64,000 nt of DNA from Streptomyces sp. NBC_01707. Its GTDB lineage: Bacteria > Actinomycetota > Actinomycetes > Streptomycetales > Streptomycetaceae. The notes below the pieces were generated by a model. That model was not told where the DNA came from and did no database searches. It was given only the letters and a program-made list of their open reading frames with translations. The DNA lies in NCBI RefSeq assembly GCF_041438805.1, contig NZ_CP109190.1:4092001-4156000 (forward strand). The letters run 5' to 3'. Both the position numbers and the translations under genes were made by a program. Shown here piece by piece: positions 1-8,711 of this stretch (position 1 is the first letter of the stretch; the number at the start of each line of letters is the position of its first letter).

Positions 1-329
1 AACGCGCAGATAGGCGGGCTGCTCACCGAATGTCACAGGCCACTCCCAACAGGTTGACAGTCTGCAACAGCCTGGCAACCGTCGGTTGTGCACCGCAAGC
101 ACAGGCCAAAGTTTCACCCGAAGTGATGATCTGGCGCTGCCCTGCGCATATCGAGGCCCTGGTCACCACAGGAGTCCCGGTCACGTTCGGTCCGACTCGG
201 GCGCCACGGGTCCCCTCGATCACACCCGATCACCGCCAACCCCTTGACCCGTTTTGGTCCAGACCAATAGTTTCCTCACCACACAGCACGGCTCTCGCAC
301 CTCTCAGCGCACCCACAGGAACGGGCCCC
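1..329. other. Non-coding leader upstream of the chitinase gene
   Basis: No convincing gene lies here. The chitinase reading frame stays open upstream of 330, but that extension has no ribosome site and no signal-peptide character at its start. The useful content is the promoter and operator at 244-273, described separately. Confidence 0.5.
244..273 (+). promoter_or_regulatory. Chitinase promoter with overlapping DasR-like operator
   Basis: A -35-like TTGACC (244-249) and a -10-like TAGTTT (268-273) are 18 bases apart. Between them lies the near-palindrome TTGGTCCAGACCAA (254-267). This closely fits the dre element recognised by the GntR-family regulator DasR, and the TGGTCCAGACC-type repeats known from Streptomyces chitinase promoters. 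The operator fills the spacer and touches the -10, so a bound repressor should block RNA polymerase. The inferred logic is chitin or N-acetylglucosamine induction of the chitinase downstream. Confidence 0.7.
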
Positions 330-1697
330 ATGCGTCGAAGAACCCTGTCCAGACTGGCCATTGCCGCCTGCGCCCTCTCGCTGGTGGCCGGGATCGCACC
401 CGCCGCCTCCGCCTCCGGAGGCCCCGCCTCCCCCGCCCACTCCTCCGGTTCCGCGACCTACAAGCGCGTCGGCTACTTCACCCAATGGGGTGTCTACGGA
501 CGCGACTTCCAGGTCAAGGATCTGGACACGAGCGGCGCCGCGGCCAAGCTCACCCACATCAACTACGCCTTCGGCAACGTCAGCGCCGACGGCAAGTGCT
601 TCACCGGCAATGTGCCGGGAGAGGCCGACGCCTGGGCGGACTACGTCCGTCCACTGGATGCCGCAGGGTCGGTGGACGGCGTCGCGGACACCGACACCCA
701 GCCCCTCGCGGGCAACTTCAATCAGCTGCGCGAGCTGAAGGCCAAGCACCCCGGCCTCAAGGTGATGATCTCCCTGGGTGGCTGGAGCTGGTCCACCCAC
801 TTCTCGGACGCGGCCCGCACCGCAGCCTCCCGCAAGGCCTTCGTCTCCTCCTGCATCGACCTGTACTTCAAGGGCAATCTGCCGGTGGACGGGGCGCGCG
901 GCGGCGACGGCGCGGCAGCCGGTCTCTTCGACGGCGTGGACATCGACTGGGAGTGGCCCGGCTCCGCCGGCGACACGGACACGGTCTACCGCCCCGAGGA
1001 CAAGCGGAACTTCACCGCGCTGGTGCACGAGTTCCGCACCCAGCTCGACGCGTACGCGAAGAGCACCGCCAAGGAGAGCAAGGGGCACGGCAGCAGGCCC
1101 AAGCACTACGAGCTGTCGGCGTTCGTCCCCACCGCTCCGGCCAAGATCGATGCAGGCTTCGACGTCCGCCGGATCATGCGGGACTTCGACTTCGTGAACC
1201 TGCAGGGTTACGACTTCCATGTGTCCGGCGAGACGACCACGGCTCAGCAGTCCGCGCTGTACGCGAAGGGCGACTTCAGCGTCGACCAGACCGTGCGCGA
1301 CTGGATCAGGCGCGGCGCCCCGGCCCGCAAGCTGGTCATGGGCATGCCGTTCTACGGTCAGGGCTGGACGGGCGTGACGGGTGGCGGCGACGGTCTCGGC
1401 CAGCCTGCCTCGGCCCCCGCACCCGCCACCTGGGCTGCGGGCTACGAGGACTACAAGGCCCTCAAGAAGCTGGCCGAATCCGGTACGTACAAGATCCATC
1501 GGGATGTCAGGAACGGCCACGCGTGGCTGTTCGACGGCACGACCCTGTGGACGTACGACGACCCGCAGGTACTGCGCACCAAGACGTCGTACATCCGCCG
1601 GCACGGTCTGGGCGGCGCGATGTTCTGGTCGCTGGACGGGGACACGGACGACGGCGAGCTGATGACCGCCGTCGACCAGGGCCTCGGCCGACACTGA
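330..1697 (+). CDS. Secreted family 18 chitinase
   Basis: Endochitinase of glycoside hydrolase family 18, predicted to cleave beta-1,4-linked N-acetylglucosamine outside the cell. The 455-residue protein starts with a Sec-type signal (MRRRTLSRL, a hydrophobic core, then cleavage near ASA-S at about residue 28). It goes almost directly into the catalytic barrel (KRVGYFTQWGVYGRDF). The catalytic DxxDxDxE motif is intact as FDGVDIDWEWPG around residue 210, and the SLGGW strand precedes it. I see no separate carbohydrate-binding or fibronectin domain, so this is a single-domain chitinase. The start at 330 is preferred over upstream in-frame codons because the signal peptide begins there. The DasR-like operator about 60 bases upstream supports chitin-responsive control. 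Confidence 0.93.
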   Translation: MRRRTLSRLAIAACALSLVAGIAPAASASGGPASPAHSSGSATYKRVGYFTQWGVYGRDFQVKDLDTSGAAAKLTHINYAFGNVSADGKCFTGNVPGEADAWADYVRPLDAAGSVDGVADTDTQPLAGNFNQLRELKAKHPGLKVMISLGGWSWSTHFSDAARTAASRKAFVSSCIDLYFKGNLPVDGARGGDGAAAGLFDGVDIDWEWPGSAGDTDTVYRPEDKRNFTALVHEFRTQLDAYAKSTAKESKGHGSRPKHYELSAFVPTAPAKIDAGFDVRRIMRDFDFVNLQGYDFHVSGETTTAQQSALYAKGDFSVDQTVRDWIRRGAPARKLVMGMPFYGQGWTGVTGGGDGLGQPASAPAPATWAAGYEDYKALKKLAESGTYKIHRDVRNGHAWLFDGTTLWTYDDPQVLRTKTSYIRRHGLGGAMFWSLDGDTDDGELMTAVDQGLGRH

Positions 1698-1734
1698 CCC
1701 GGTACCCGGAAGCAGCCCACAGGGTACTGGTCAG
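1694..1734 (+). terminator. Imperfect hairpin terminator after chitinase
   Basis: CTGACC..GTACCC pairs with GGGTAC..GGTCAG across a 14-base loop, with a small internal bulge. The stem overlaps the chitinase stop codon. There is no T-tract, which is common for Streptomyces terminators. Confidence 0.4.
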
Positions 1735-1895
1735 CAGGGGCGTGGGGGGGGGGCGGCCGCCGATGCGGTCGCCCCCACGTGTTCGGCGCCTCACGAAAAC
1801 CCTGTGGGACGCGGCATCGGAACCGCAGCGCCCAGAAGTACGACCCTGACAATCCATTGCCATGCGTCCGCCACACGCCTGACATGCTGGCGGTC

Positions 1896-2993
1896 ATGGC
1901 CACCTATCTCTGCCCGCAGGACGGAACCCGCGCCGAGACCACCAGCCTGACCTGGTGCTGCCCGGTCTGCCGCGGCCCCTGGGACCTCGACTTCGAAGCC
2001 ACTGGCCGGGTCTCGCTCAACTCCCTGGCCGGACGCGTCAATTCGCTGTGGCGTTACGAGGAGGTACTGCCCCTCACCGCACCCGCCACCAGCCTCGGGG
2101 AGGGCCGCACGCCGCTCGTGCCGCTCACCGGCGCGGTCTCCGCCAAGCTCGACTTCCTGATGCCGACGCTCTCCTTCAAGGACCGCGGCGCCGTGATGCT
2201 CGCCGAACTCGCCCGGCGCCTCTCCCCCGAACGCGTCGTCGCGGACAGCAGCGGCAACGCGGGAACCGCCGTAGCCGCCTACTGCGCGCGGGCCGGGCTG
2301 CCCTGCGCGGTGTACGTCCCCGAGGGCACCTCCCCGAAGAAGACCGAACAGATCCGGGCCCACGGCGCCCACCTGGAGATCGTCCCCGGCGACCGCGAGG
2401 CCACCGCACACGCCGCCCGGGCCGCCGCCGACTCCCCCGGCACCTTCTACGCCTCGCACGTCTTCAACCCGTACTTCCTGCACGGCACGAAGACATACGT
2501 CTACGAGATGTGGGAAGACCTCGGCGGGCGCCTCCCCGATGCCGTCGCCGTACCGGTCGGCAACGGCACGCTGCTCCTCGGCGCGGCCCTGGCCACCGCG
2601 GAGCTCCACGCCCATGGCCTGATCGACGAGAAGCCGGCGCTGATCGCCGTACAGGCCGAGGCCGTCTCACCGCTGGCCGCCGCCTTCCACGCGGGCGCGG
2701 ACGGCCTGCTCGACGACCCCGGCAGCGCGGCCGGGCCCACGCTCGCCGAAGGCATCGCCATCCCCCGGCCGCCGCGCGCACGCCAGATCCTGGCGGCGGT
2801 GAGGGAGTCCGGTGGCACGTTCCTCACTGTGACGGAGGATCAGATCCGCAAGGCGCAGCTGGACCTGGCGGCCCGTGGCTTCTACGTCGAGACGACCGGC
2901 GTCGCCTGCTGGGCGGCGGTCGGCCACTGGACGGACCGCAGCGTCGTCGTACCGCTGTGCGGCGCCGGCCTCAAGACGGGCCTGGCGCCCTGA
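1896..2993 (+). CDS. Threonine synthase-like PLP-dependent lyase
   Basis: Fold-type II pyridoxal-phosphate enzyme of 365 residues, most like threonine synthase (O-phosphohomoserine to threonine). The N-terminus has a zinc-ribbon-like Cys pattern (YLCPQDG, then CCPVCRGPW), followed by TSLGEGRTPLVPL. The PLP lysine is in LSFKDRGA (residues about 90-97), and the phosphate-binding loop is ADSSGNAGTAVAAYCARAG. No homoserine dehydrogenase or kinase lies beside it, so it is probably a paralogue rather than the main biosynthetic copy. It may act on another phosphorylated or substituted amino acid. An ATG 12 bases upstream (1884) is an alternative start; neither has a strong ribosome site. It converges on the cupin gene. 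Confidence 0.75.
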   Translation: MATYLCPQDGTRAETTSLTWCCPVCRGPWDLDFEATGRVSLNSLAGRVNSLWRYEEVLPLTAPATSLGEGRTPLVPLTGAVSAKLDFLMPTLSFKDRGAVMLAELARRLSPERVVADSSGNAGTAVAAYCARAGLPCAVYVPEGTSPKKTEQIRAHGAHLEIVPGDREATAHAARAAADSPGTFYASHVFNPYFLHGTKTYVYEMWEDLGGRLPDAVAVPVGNGTLLLGAALATAELHAHGLIDEKPALIAVQAEAVSPLAAAFHAGADGLLDDPGSAAGPTLAEGIAIPRPPRARQILAAVRESGGTFLTVTEDQIRKAQLDLAARGFYVETTGVACWAAVGHWTDRSVVVPLCGAGLKTGLAP

Positions 2994-3050
2994 CCTCGCA
3001 CGCGGTCGCCTGCACGCCACAACCGGACTGCAGGTGACCCGCCTTGCCGG

Positions 3051-3533
3051 TCAGTCCGTCCAGTACGTGTCGTGCTTGATGAAGAACTCGGCCCGCTCCT
3101 CCGGCGACCACTCGGCGGTCTGGGCGAGGTTCTCGAAGTACTCCTCGCGCGGCGCACCCGGCGTGAACAGCAGCAGCATCGACGCCGACGCGTCGGAGTC
3201 GTTCCGGAAGGCATGCAGCCCACCCTGCGGTACGTACACGAAGTCGCCCTGCGTGGCGTCGATCCACCGGTCGCCGTTGTAGATCCGCACCGTCCCGTCG
3301 AGGATGAAGAACGACTCCGAGATCGACCGGTGGAAGTGCGTGGCCGGCCCGCCGGCCTTCGGCACCATGTCCATCCGGTACAGGCCGAACTCGCCGTGCG
3401 TGCTCTCGGTGGTCGCCAGATAGTGGGTGGCGCTCCCGTTGCCGGACATCAAGTTCGGAGCCGTGCTCACCGGCCGGTACGTGGCGCTGATCTCTCCCTT
3501 GCCGTCCGCATAGATCGGCTCCGGATACGACAT
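3051..3533 (-). CDS. Cupin-domain protein
   Basis: A 160-residue single-domain cupin with no membrane or signal segment. The metal-binding core is visible: GGPATHFHRSISESFFILDG gives the HxHx(5)E part of cupin motif 1, and FVYVPQGGLHAF gives motif 2 with its His. A metal site is therefore likely intact. The family includes dioxygenases, isomerases and sensor proteins, and the sequence alone does not pick among them. The ATG at 3533 has a strong ribosome site (GGGAGGAG about 8 bases upstream), which rules out the longer in-frame extension. It is transcribed in the same direction as the 167-aa gene upstream, 120 bases away. Confidence 0.82.
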   Translation of the reverse strand: MSYPEPIYADGKGEISATYRPVSTAPNLMSGNGSATHYLATTESTHGEFGLYRMDMVPKAGGPATHFHRSISESFFILDGTVRIYNGDRWIDATQGDFVYVPQGGLHAFRNDSDASASMLLLFTPGAPREEYFENLAQTAEWSPEERAEFFIKHDTYWTD

Positions 3534-3653
3534 CTCGATCTCCTCCCTCGACGCTGCCGGTGCTCGGCGTGGCACATGCGGCTGACGATCGAGGCCGAGG
3601 GCGCGTCGATGCCGGACGGTGAAACCCCGGCCTCTTCCGGTCGGATCCACGGC

Positions 3654-4154
3654 TCAGCCCTGTGGCGGGAAGCAGCGTGCACCCTTCTCGACGAGGTGCC
3701 CCGCACAAGCGCGCCCGATGGCCGGCTTCCCCCGGCACATCCCAACGTACCCCTGGGCGCTGTCGACGACGACCGGTCGGGCGAAACAGGCGAACCGATT
3801 GCGCTGCTTCCCCTCCGCCCACGCCATCGCGGCCGGGTCGATCCGGTCGCTGACCAGCACAGGGAAGCAGGCGACGCCGGTCTGCATGCCGACGGGCAGC
3901 CCGCCCTTGTTCTTCTTGGCGTACGTGAGCACCTGTGTGGTGAACGTGTCGACGACCGGGTCGGTGATCTCGGGCACGGCGGCGGCCACGGTGAACAGAT
4001 GCAGATTGGTGGCCGCCCAGCGCGTCCGGAAGTCGGCCCTCCGGCCGACGAGGACAGGCGCGCCCGCCCAGTCCTCCCAGCGCGGTCCGCAGCCGTCGGC
4101 CGCCAGCCGGCTCTCGACCGATGCCAGGTAACTCCGTATCGACTCTTCGCTCAT
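3654..4154 (-). CDS. Conserved hypothetical protein, 167 aa
   Basis: I do not recognise this family. The protein starts MSEESIRSYLASVESRLAAD and has several aromatic and Trp positions (GPRWEDWAG, RTRWAATNLHLF, AMAWAEGKQ). There is no signal peptide and no membrane segment. The C-terminus carries Cys residues (ACFARP, GMCRGKP, RACAGH, ARCFPPQG) that could bind a metal or form disulfides, but no known motif is clear. The ATG at 4154 is chosen because coding character begins there; upstream in-frame sequence looks like non-coding DNA. The ribosome site is weak. It lies upstream of, and is parallel to, the cupin gene. Confidence 0.6.
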   Translation of the reverse strand: MSEESIRSYLASVESRLAADGCGPRWEDWAGAPVLVGRRADFRTRWAATNLHLFTVAAAVPEITDPVVDTFTTQVLTYAKKNKGGLPVGMQTGVACFPVLVSDRIDPAAMAWAEGKQRNRFACFARPVVVDSAQGYVGMCRGKPAIGRACAGHLVEKGARCFPPQG

Positions 4155-4526
4155 GGCCGCGATTGCCCACGGACCGTGCCCCGTCCGGAAGCCGACACCG
4201 GCTGCCGAAACCGCGTAGGGCCGACTCGGGCAGGAGGGGCTCCGTGGATGCCGGGCGGGCGGAGGATGTCCCGGACAACGGCCTGACGGGGCGTTGGGAG
4301 GGAGGCCCGGGCTGCGGCTCAGGGGAGCTTCGAGGAGTCGTGTCACTCGGATCGGGCCCGCCTCGCGCATCAGGTGCTCGATCAGCTGCCCGCACGGGCT
4401 GTTTGGGCCGTCGGTGGCAAAGCAGCCCATGTCCTCGTGCGCCTGCCGTCGGGTTCCCACGCCGCGTTGAACAATCGCCCTGGTCGAGACGTAGGACGTG
4501 GCTCAGCGGACCGAGGGGAACGACCG
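4155..4526. other. Intergenic region between divergent genes
   Basis: No gene is supported here. Near the right end TTGAAC (4467-4472) and TAGGAC (4492-4497), spaced by 19 bases, could be the carbonic anhydrase promoter. The rest shows no clear repeats or hairpins. Confidence 0.35.
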
Positions 4527-5276
4527 ATGGACAGAACGGGACATCCGGATCGCAGGGCTCTGCTCGCAGGCGGACTTGCGGTCGCCACGGTCGCGCTTGC
4601 GGGGTGCTCGTCGTCGAGCGCCGCCCCGTCGGCGAGCGCTTCACCGACGAGCAGCGCTTCGCCGCAGGCGCGGCCGTCCACGCCCACCGAGGCGTTCACG
4701 AGGCTGATGGACGGCAACAAGCGCTGGGTGAGCGGAGATCTGCACCATCCCGACCGGGATCCGGACCGGCGCGAGTTCGTGGCTCAGACGCAGGAGCCTT
4801 TCGGGTCGATCCTCTCGTGCATCGACTCCCGGGTACCTCCTGAGCTCCTCTTCGACACCGGGCTGGGCGACCTCTACGTGATGCGCACCGGCGGGGAGGC
4901 GGTCGGCCCGGTGGTCACGGGTTCCGTGGAGTACGGGCCCATGACGAGCGGCACTCCGCTCGTCGTCGTCCTCGGCCATCAGCGCTGCGGCGCCGTCAAG
5001 GCGGCATACGAGTCCATCCGTGACGGCAAACCGCTGCCGGGAAACCTGGAGGCGATCACCAAGGCGCTGCGGCCGGCGTACGAGCAGGCTGTCCGGGAAG
5101 GCGGTACCGATCCGGTCGAGACCATGGCTCGCGCCCAGGTCACGCTGACCGCGGCCGACCTGCGCTCCAACCAGGACCTGGCTCCACTCGTGGGAAAGGG
5201 CGCCCTCGCCGTGGTCGGCGCCTACTACTCGCTGGACACCGGCAAGGTGGAAGTCCTGGCCGGCGCGCCCTCCTGA
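4527..5276 (+). CDS. Exported beta-carbonic anhydrase lipoprotein
   Basis: Interconverts CO2 and bicarbonate, here predicted outside the membrane. The 249-residue protein begins with an RR-containing signal (DRRALLAGG, Tat-like) and a lipobox LAGC, so it should be lipid-anchored after Cys processing. A Ser/Ala/Pro linker follows, then the beta-carbonic anhydrase domain. The zinc ligands are all present: Cys98 and the Asp100-Arg102 dyad in SCIDSR, then His151 and Cys154 in GHQRCGAVK. The start at 4527 has GAGGGG about 8 bases upstream. Most beta-class enzymes are cytoplasmic; exported forms occur in actinobacteria. It stands alone, divergent from the 167-aa gene and convergent with the ATPase gene. 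Confidence 0.9.
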   Translation: MDRTGHPDRRALLAGGLAVATVALAGCSSSSAAPSASASPTSSASPQARPSTPTEAFTRLMDGNKRWVSGDLHHPDRDPDRREFVAQTQEPFGSILSCIDSRVPPELLFDTGLGDLYVMRTGGEAVGPVVTGSVEYGPMTSGTPLVVVLGHQRCGAVKAAYESIRDGKPLPGNLEAITKALRPAYEQAVREGGTDPVETMARAQVTLTAADLRSNQDLAPLVGKGALAVVGAYYSLDTGKVEVLAGAPS

Positions 5277-5342
5277 CCGGCGGGACCGGACGGATGTGCG
5301 TGGCCGGGGGCGCTCGTGAGGTGGGGGCTTCGGGCTCTGCCG

Positions 5343-6782
5343 CTATCGGGACCGCCACGCCCGTACGAGGTCCTCAGGTCCCCAGTGCGCGGCCAGCGGC
5401 AGATCGTCGGCCACACCGCAGCGGGAGACCGCGACCAGCGGAGTGTCCGGCGCGGCACCGGGGACGGCGAGCACGTCGCGCACCAAGGCCTCGTACTCAT
5501 GACGGCCGAAGGGCTGGGTCTCAAGCCACTTGACCGACCCGACGAAGTGCACCTGCCGGGCCACCGGCGCACGGTCTGCACCGATGAGGTCGACCTCGGG
5601 GTTGTTCTGACGGTTCCACCAACCGCCGATGGCCTCGGTCCCGGGCCACTCGTCATCGGGCATCAGACGCAGCAAGGACTCGCGGATCAGTGGCTCGACC
5701 GCTCTCCCGCGCCAAGTGGTCCATGACCGCTCGATGCGTTCCAACGCCAAGTCACCGCGGCCACGCTCGATGAGTGGGATCGCGCGCGCAAGGAAGGCCA
5801 GCCAGAACCGTAGATACGGGTCGGCGATCCGATAGCGCTTGTTCTTGCTGTCCGGCTTGACGGACAGGGGGAGATCGGCGGCCAGGACGCGCTTGGCCTG
5901 CAACGTGGCCAGCAGCGGGGAGAGCGTGCCGGACGGCAGCGCGCCGGCGCCGCCGGCTTGGGCTGCGATCGCGCTGAACGTGCGCTCTCCGCTGCCGACC
6001 GCTTCCAGTACGGCTCGCGAGTGCGAAGCCTCGGGAAATTCGCCCAGCAGGGACAGCTCACCGGCCACCAGCAGAGGCGAGAGAGGATTGGTGACCGAAG
6101 CCTGCAGGAAGGCCGTCCGCCCCATTCCCGGCCGCCATGACTGCACGATCTCGGGGAAGCCGCCGGTGATCAACTGGGCGTCGACAGCTTCCGCGGCATC
6201 GAGCCCGGTCATGGCCTGCACGTCGGCCAGGTTCAGGGGCTGAACGGTCATTTTCGCTGCCCGGCCGAAGAACGGGCGGCCGTACGACTGCAGTGCCTCC
6301 ATGACCGATGTATCGCTGCCGACCAGCAGCAGAAGCACGGGCTTGGAAGACAGGTGACGGTCCCAGACGGTCTGGAGTGCGCCCTCGAATTCCTGATCCT
6401 GCTCGACCAGCCAGGGCACCTCGTCAATCACCGCGATGTTCGGTGAGTCATCGGGTACCGCGAGTGCCAGCGAGCGCAGGGCCTGATTCCAGTCCTGCGC
6501 CTGGAGGCCGGCGACCAACTCCGCCCCCGGCAGCAGTGACTGCGCGAGGGTCGCGACAAAGTCGGCGCGCTCCGTCACAGGGTTGCGCCCCCGGGTGGCC
6601 TGGAACACCACGTACGGCGCCCCCGAGCGGTCGCAGAACTCCTGGACCAGTCGCGACTTCCCCACGCGACGCCGACCCGTCATGATCACGGCCCGCCCCC
6701 GGGTGGCTCCAACCCCCTCGGCCACTGTCCGGTACTGCTCAGCCAACAGCTCAAGATCTCCGGCCCGGCCTTGGAACTCCAC
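5343..6782 (-). CDS. AAA-type ATPase (archaeal ATPase/DUF234 type)
   Basis: A 479-residue P-loop ATPase. Walker A is GRRRVGKSRL near residue 37, and a Walker B-like IAVIDEVPWL lies near residue 120. A sensor-type LLLLVGSDTSVME follows. The C-terminal half reads like the winged-helix plus DUF234 nuclease-like region of this family (YRIADPYLRFWLAFL, then GGWWNRQNNPEVDLIG, which resembles the core of a PD-(D/E)xK fold). These proteins are common in accessory regions and their cellular role is not settled. The start is GTG at 6782 with AGGGG six bases upstream. It is divergent from the DUF3825 gene 630 bases away, and its promoter region has direct repeats. Confidence 0.8.
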   Translation of the reverse strand: MEFQGRAGDLELLAEQYRTVAEGVGATRGRAVIMTGRRRVGKSRLVQEFCDRSGAPYVVFQATRGRNPVTERADFVATLAQSLLPGAELVAGLQAQDWNQALRSLALAVPDDSPNIAVIDEVPWLVEQDQEFEGALQTVWDRHLSSKPVLLLLVGSDTSVMEALQSYGRPFFGRAAKMTVQPLNLADVQAMTGLDAAEAVDAQLITGGFPEIVQSWRPGMGRTAFLQASVTNPLSPLLVAGELSLLGEFPEASHSRAVLEAVGSGERTFSAIAAQAGGAGALPSGTLSPLLATLQAKRVLAADLPLSVKPDSKNKRYRIADPYLRFWLAFLARAIPLIERGRGDLALERIERSWTTWRGRAVEPLIRESLLRLMPDDEWPGTEAIGGWWNRQNNPEVDLIGADRAPVARQVHFVGSVKWLETQPFGRHEYEALVRDVLAVPGAAPDTPLVAVSRCGVADDLPLAAHWGPEDLVRAWRSR

Positions 6783-6803
6783 GAGGCACCCCTGGGATCA
6801 TTA

Positions 6804-6827
6804 ACGTAGATACATTCTTACGTAGAT
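6804..6827 (-). promoter_or_regulatory. Direct repeat operator upstream of ATPase gene
   Basis: ACGTAGAT occurs twice (6804-6811 and 6820-6827), 16 bases apart, in an AT-rich island just upstream of the ATPase start. Both copies are preceded by TTA or TAA. This looks like a tandem operator or promoter element; no regulator is known. Confidence 0.4.
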
Positions 6828-7047
6828 TGAATCTTACTTCACCTCCTACTGCCACTGCGGCAGGCGCGGAGTGCGCGATCGCGGATCGGCGACGGCATCG
6901 TGGCCGACGGGGGCGTGAGGGCGGTGGAGGCAGCCCACCGGCGAGGGTGAGGGGTGAGCCGTCAGACTCCGTGCAATGCGCTCGCGGATCGAAATGCACC
7001 GCCCCTGGGAGCGCTGGGTGCGACTTCACAGACGGCTGATCCCGCCC

Positions 7048-7075
7048 GTAGCCGCAGCTACCTCACTGCGGCTAC
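7048..7075. terminator. Perfect 10-bp hairpin in intergenic region
   Basis: GTAGCCGCAG and CTGCGGCTAC flank an 8-base loop. It has no T-tract. It may insulate the two divergent genes or mark the end of an unannotated transcript. Confidence 0.4.
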
Positions 7076-7412
7076 GCGAAGGTCGGCGTACGCCCGGTTT
7101 CGCCCGCAGCCTCGGCACCTGAAGTGGCAGCGGGGGACTGACCGTCCTTGCCCGGAGCACCGGCACAGCTCTCGACCCTCGCAGATGCATGGGCCCTGGA
7201 CTGGCACCGCATGTGGTCCCCCCGAGCGGTTCTTGGAGCAGGTCATCCCCTGGACCAACGATCGCAGTGCTCGAAATGTCCGCGAGAAGGGGCTGGGAAC
7301 GGATCGTGACCGCATGGCCGAATCCGCTGACGTACCTGACAACCCGGATCTAGCCTGTTCCACCCCAGATCATCGCGTGCTGAAGCTTTCCCCGATGTCA
7401 TAAGGATGGGTA

Positions 7413-8345
7413 GTGACCACCGACAAGCAGCCCCTGCCGTCACCAGCGGATCTTGCAAAGCTGAAGCAGAACCACGAGGCCGGCGCGCCCACCCCGGAGA
7501 TACGGGTGCGCCGGCCCGGCAACGCCCTGTTCGAGTACGCGTACATGGGTTACGTCCGCAAGACATTGGCCGGCCCCGCGGCCAAGCCGGACCTCTACGA
7601 CCAGTTGGCCTTGATGGCAGAGCCTGAGGACTGGGACGGACGTTCCCCTGAGGCTGTGGGAAGCATCCGAATCCTGCGCAACTACATCCGGTGGACGTTC
7701 GAACGGGCACGCCGGCAGGAGAAGCTCTCGGCCAGCTCCAGCGGTACGTACTCCGCCTTCAACACGGGCTTGGCGACACCCCAGCAGGAGACGATCTACG
7801 GACTGTTTCGCCGCAACAGCCGTTCCGACAGCCAGCAATGGGCCTTCGTCAGCTGGGTTGAGGCGAGTAAGCGCGATTTCATGGACCACTTCCCGCCTTC
7901 GCTGCGTCCCGAGTTCGTGACCTACACCGAGGACCCTGCGGACTACGTCTACGACTGGCGGCGAGAACTCGTCGTAAACGTTGACCACATCCTCAACGAA
8001 GAGACCGGGAACCTCGAACGCTTCCCGGAGGCACTGCGCAATAACCCGTACCTCGCTCGCATGGCACTGAAGGGCGCGGTCGACGCGTCCGTGGACCGTG
8101 TACGTCGCAACTACAAGGCCGCGGTGCCCTCTTGGTATCCGACTCATGACACCGTCCAACTACTGCTGCCCCTGTCATTGCAGTCCGTCGGCGTGGTCGA
8201 TCTGGCACTGGTCGTCTCCCGGCAGGGTGAGTTCTATCGCGGCCATACGGTCCTCACCACTGCCATGGCGTACACCAACGCCCGCCTCCTCGCGCGCCCC
8301 GACAGCGACTGGCTTCAGCCGGCATCCGAGGAAGAGACCGGGTAG
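7413..8345 (+). CDS. DUF3825-domain protein
   Basis: A 310-residue soluble protein. Its second half matches the layout I know for DUF3825: an AFNTGLATPQQETIYGLF block near residue 112, then RRELVVNVDHIL, a VRRNYKAAVPSWY segment, LLLPLSL, and a closing block LTTAMAYTNARLLARPDSDW. The first 70 residues are a charged leader (LAKLKQNHEAGAPTPEIRV). The molecular function of DUF3825 is not established. The GTG start at 7413 has AAGGATGGG upstream. It lies alone in an accessory strip between an AAA ATPase and an unknown gene, which fits a mobile or defence-like neighbourhood but proves nothing. Confidence 0.75.
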   Translation: MTTDKQPLPSPADLAKLKQNHEAGAPTPEIRVRRPGNALFEYAYMGYVRKTLAGPAAKPDLYDQLALMAEPEDWDGRSPEAVGSIRILRNYIRWTFERARRQEKLSASSSGTYSAFNTGLATPQQETIYGLFRRNSRSDSQQWAFVSWVEASKRDFMDHFPPSLRPEFVTYTEDPADYVYDWRRELVVNVDHILNEETGNLERFPEALRNNPYLARMALKGAVDASVDRVRRNYKAAVPSWYPTHDTVQLLLPLSLQSVGVVDLALVVSRQGEFYRGHTVLTTAMAYTNARLLARPDSDWLQPASEEETG

Positions 8346-8711
8346 AGCGGAACGGGATCGCGCTCTGCGATCCGCATCCGCCTGGAGCACCCCGTACACC
8401 TGTCTCGAGGTGTCTGTCCAGGGTGGCCGACGCCGACCGAGCGGGGCACCGCGACTACTTCGGATGCCGCGATGCGGCTGCCGAATCCACATCCGGCAAC
8501 GGTCCGGGCTCGCCGCTTCGGCCGGCCACTGCGCCGGATCGTGGATCCGGCGTGAGTGCGTCGGCTACCTTGAGATACCGCGGACCACAAAGACCGCCAA
8601 GCCCGCGCCACCACAGGTCAGGCACTCCCTTTCGCCAGGTCAACCAGACGTTGAAAGGGACGCGCACTGCAGCGCTACACCTACGAAAACACCGTCCTGG
8701 CGCGGCTCAGG
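8346..8711. other. 366-base region between convergent genes
   Basis: Only a perfect 9-bp inverted repeat (8532-8552) stands out. Small open frames here lack ribosome sites and normal codon bias. Confidence 0.4.
8532..8552. terminator. Short perfect inverted repeat, possible terminator
   Basis: CGCCGGATC and GATCCGGCG are separated by GTG. The stem is strong but the loop is minimal. Its place between convergent genes suits a bidirectional terminator. Confidence 0.35.

Larger units (their letters stand above)
6783..7412. other. 630-base intergenic region
   Basis: Contains the repeat-bearing promoter region of the ATPase gene (6800-6840, strikingly AT-rich for this genome) and a perfect hairpin at 7048-7075. 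Open frames across it have poor codon bias and no ribosome site, so I do not call a gene. Confidence 0.4.

Noticed and set aside
30..329. N-terminal extension of the chitinase frame
   Set aside because: It runs through the promoter and DasR-like operator, and the signal peptide begins at 330.
6954..7403. 149-codon open frame between the ATPase and DUF3825 genes
   Set aside because: No ribosome site, poor third-position bias, many rare residue runs, and it crosses a perfect hairpin.
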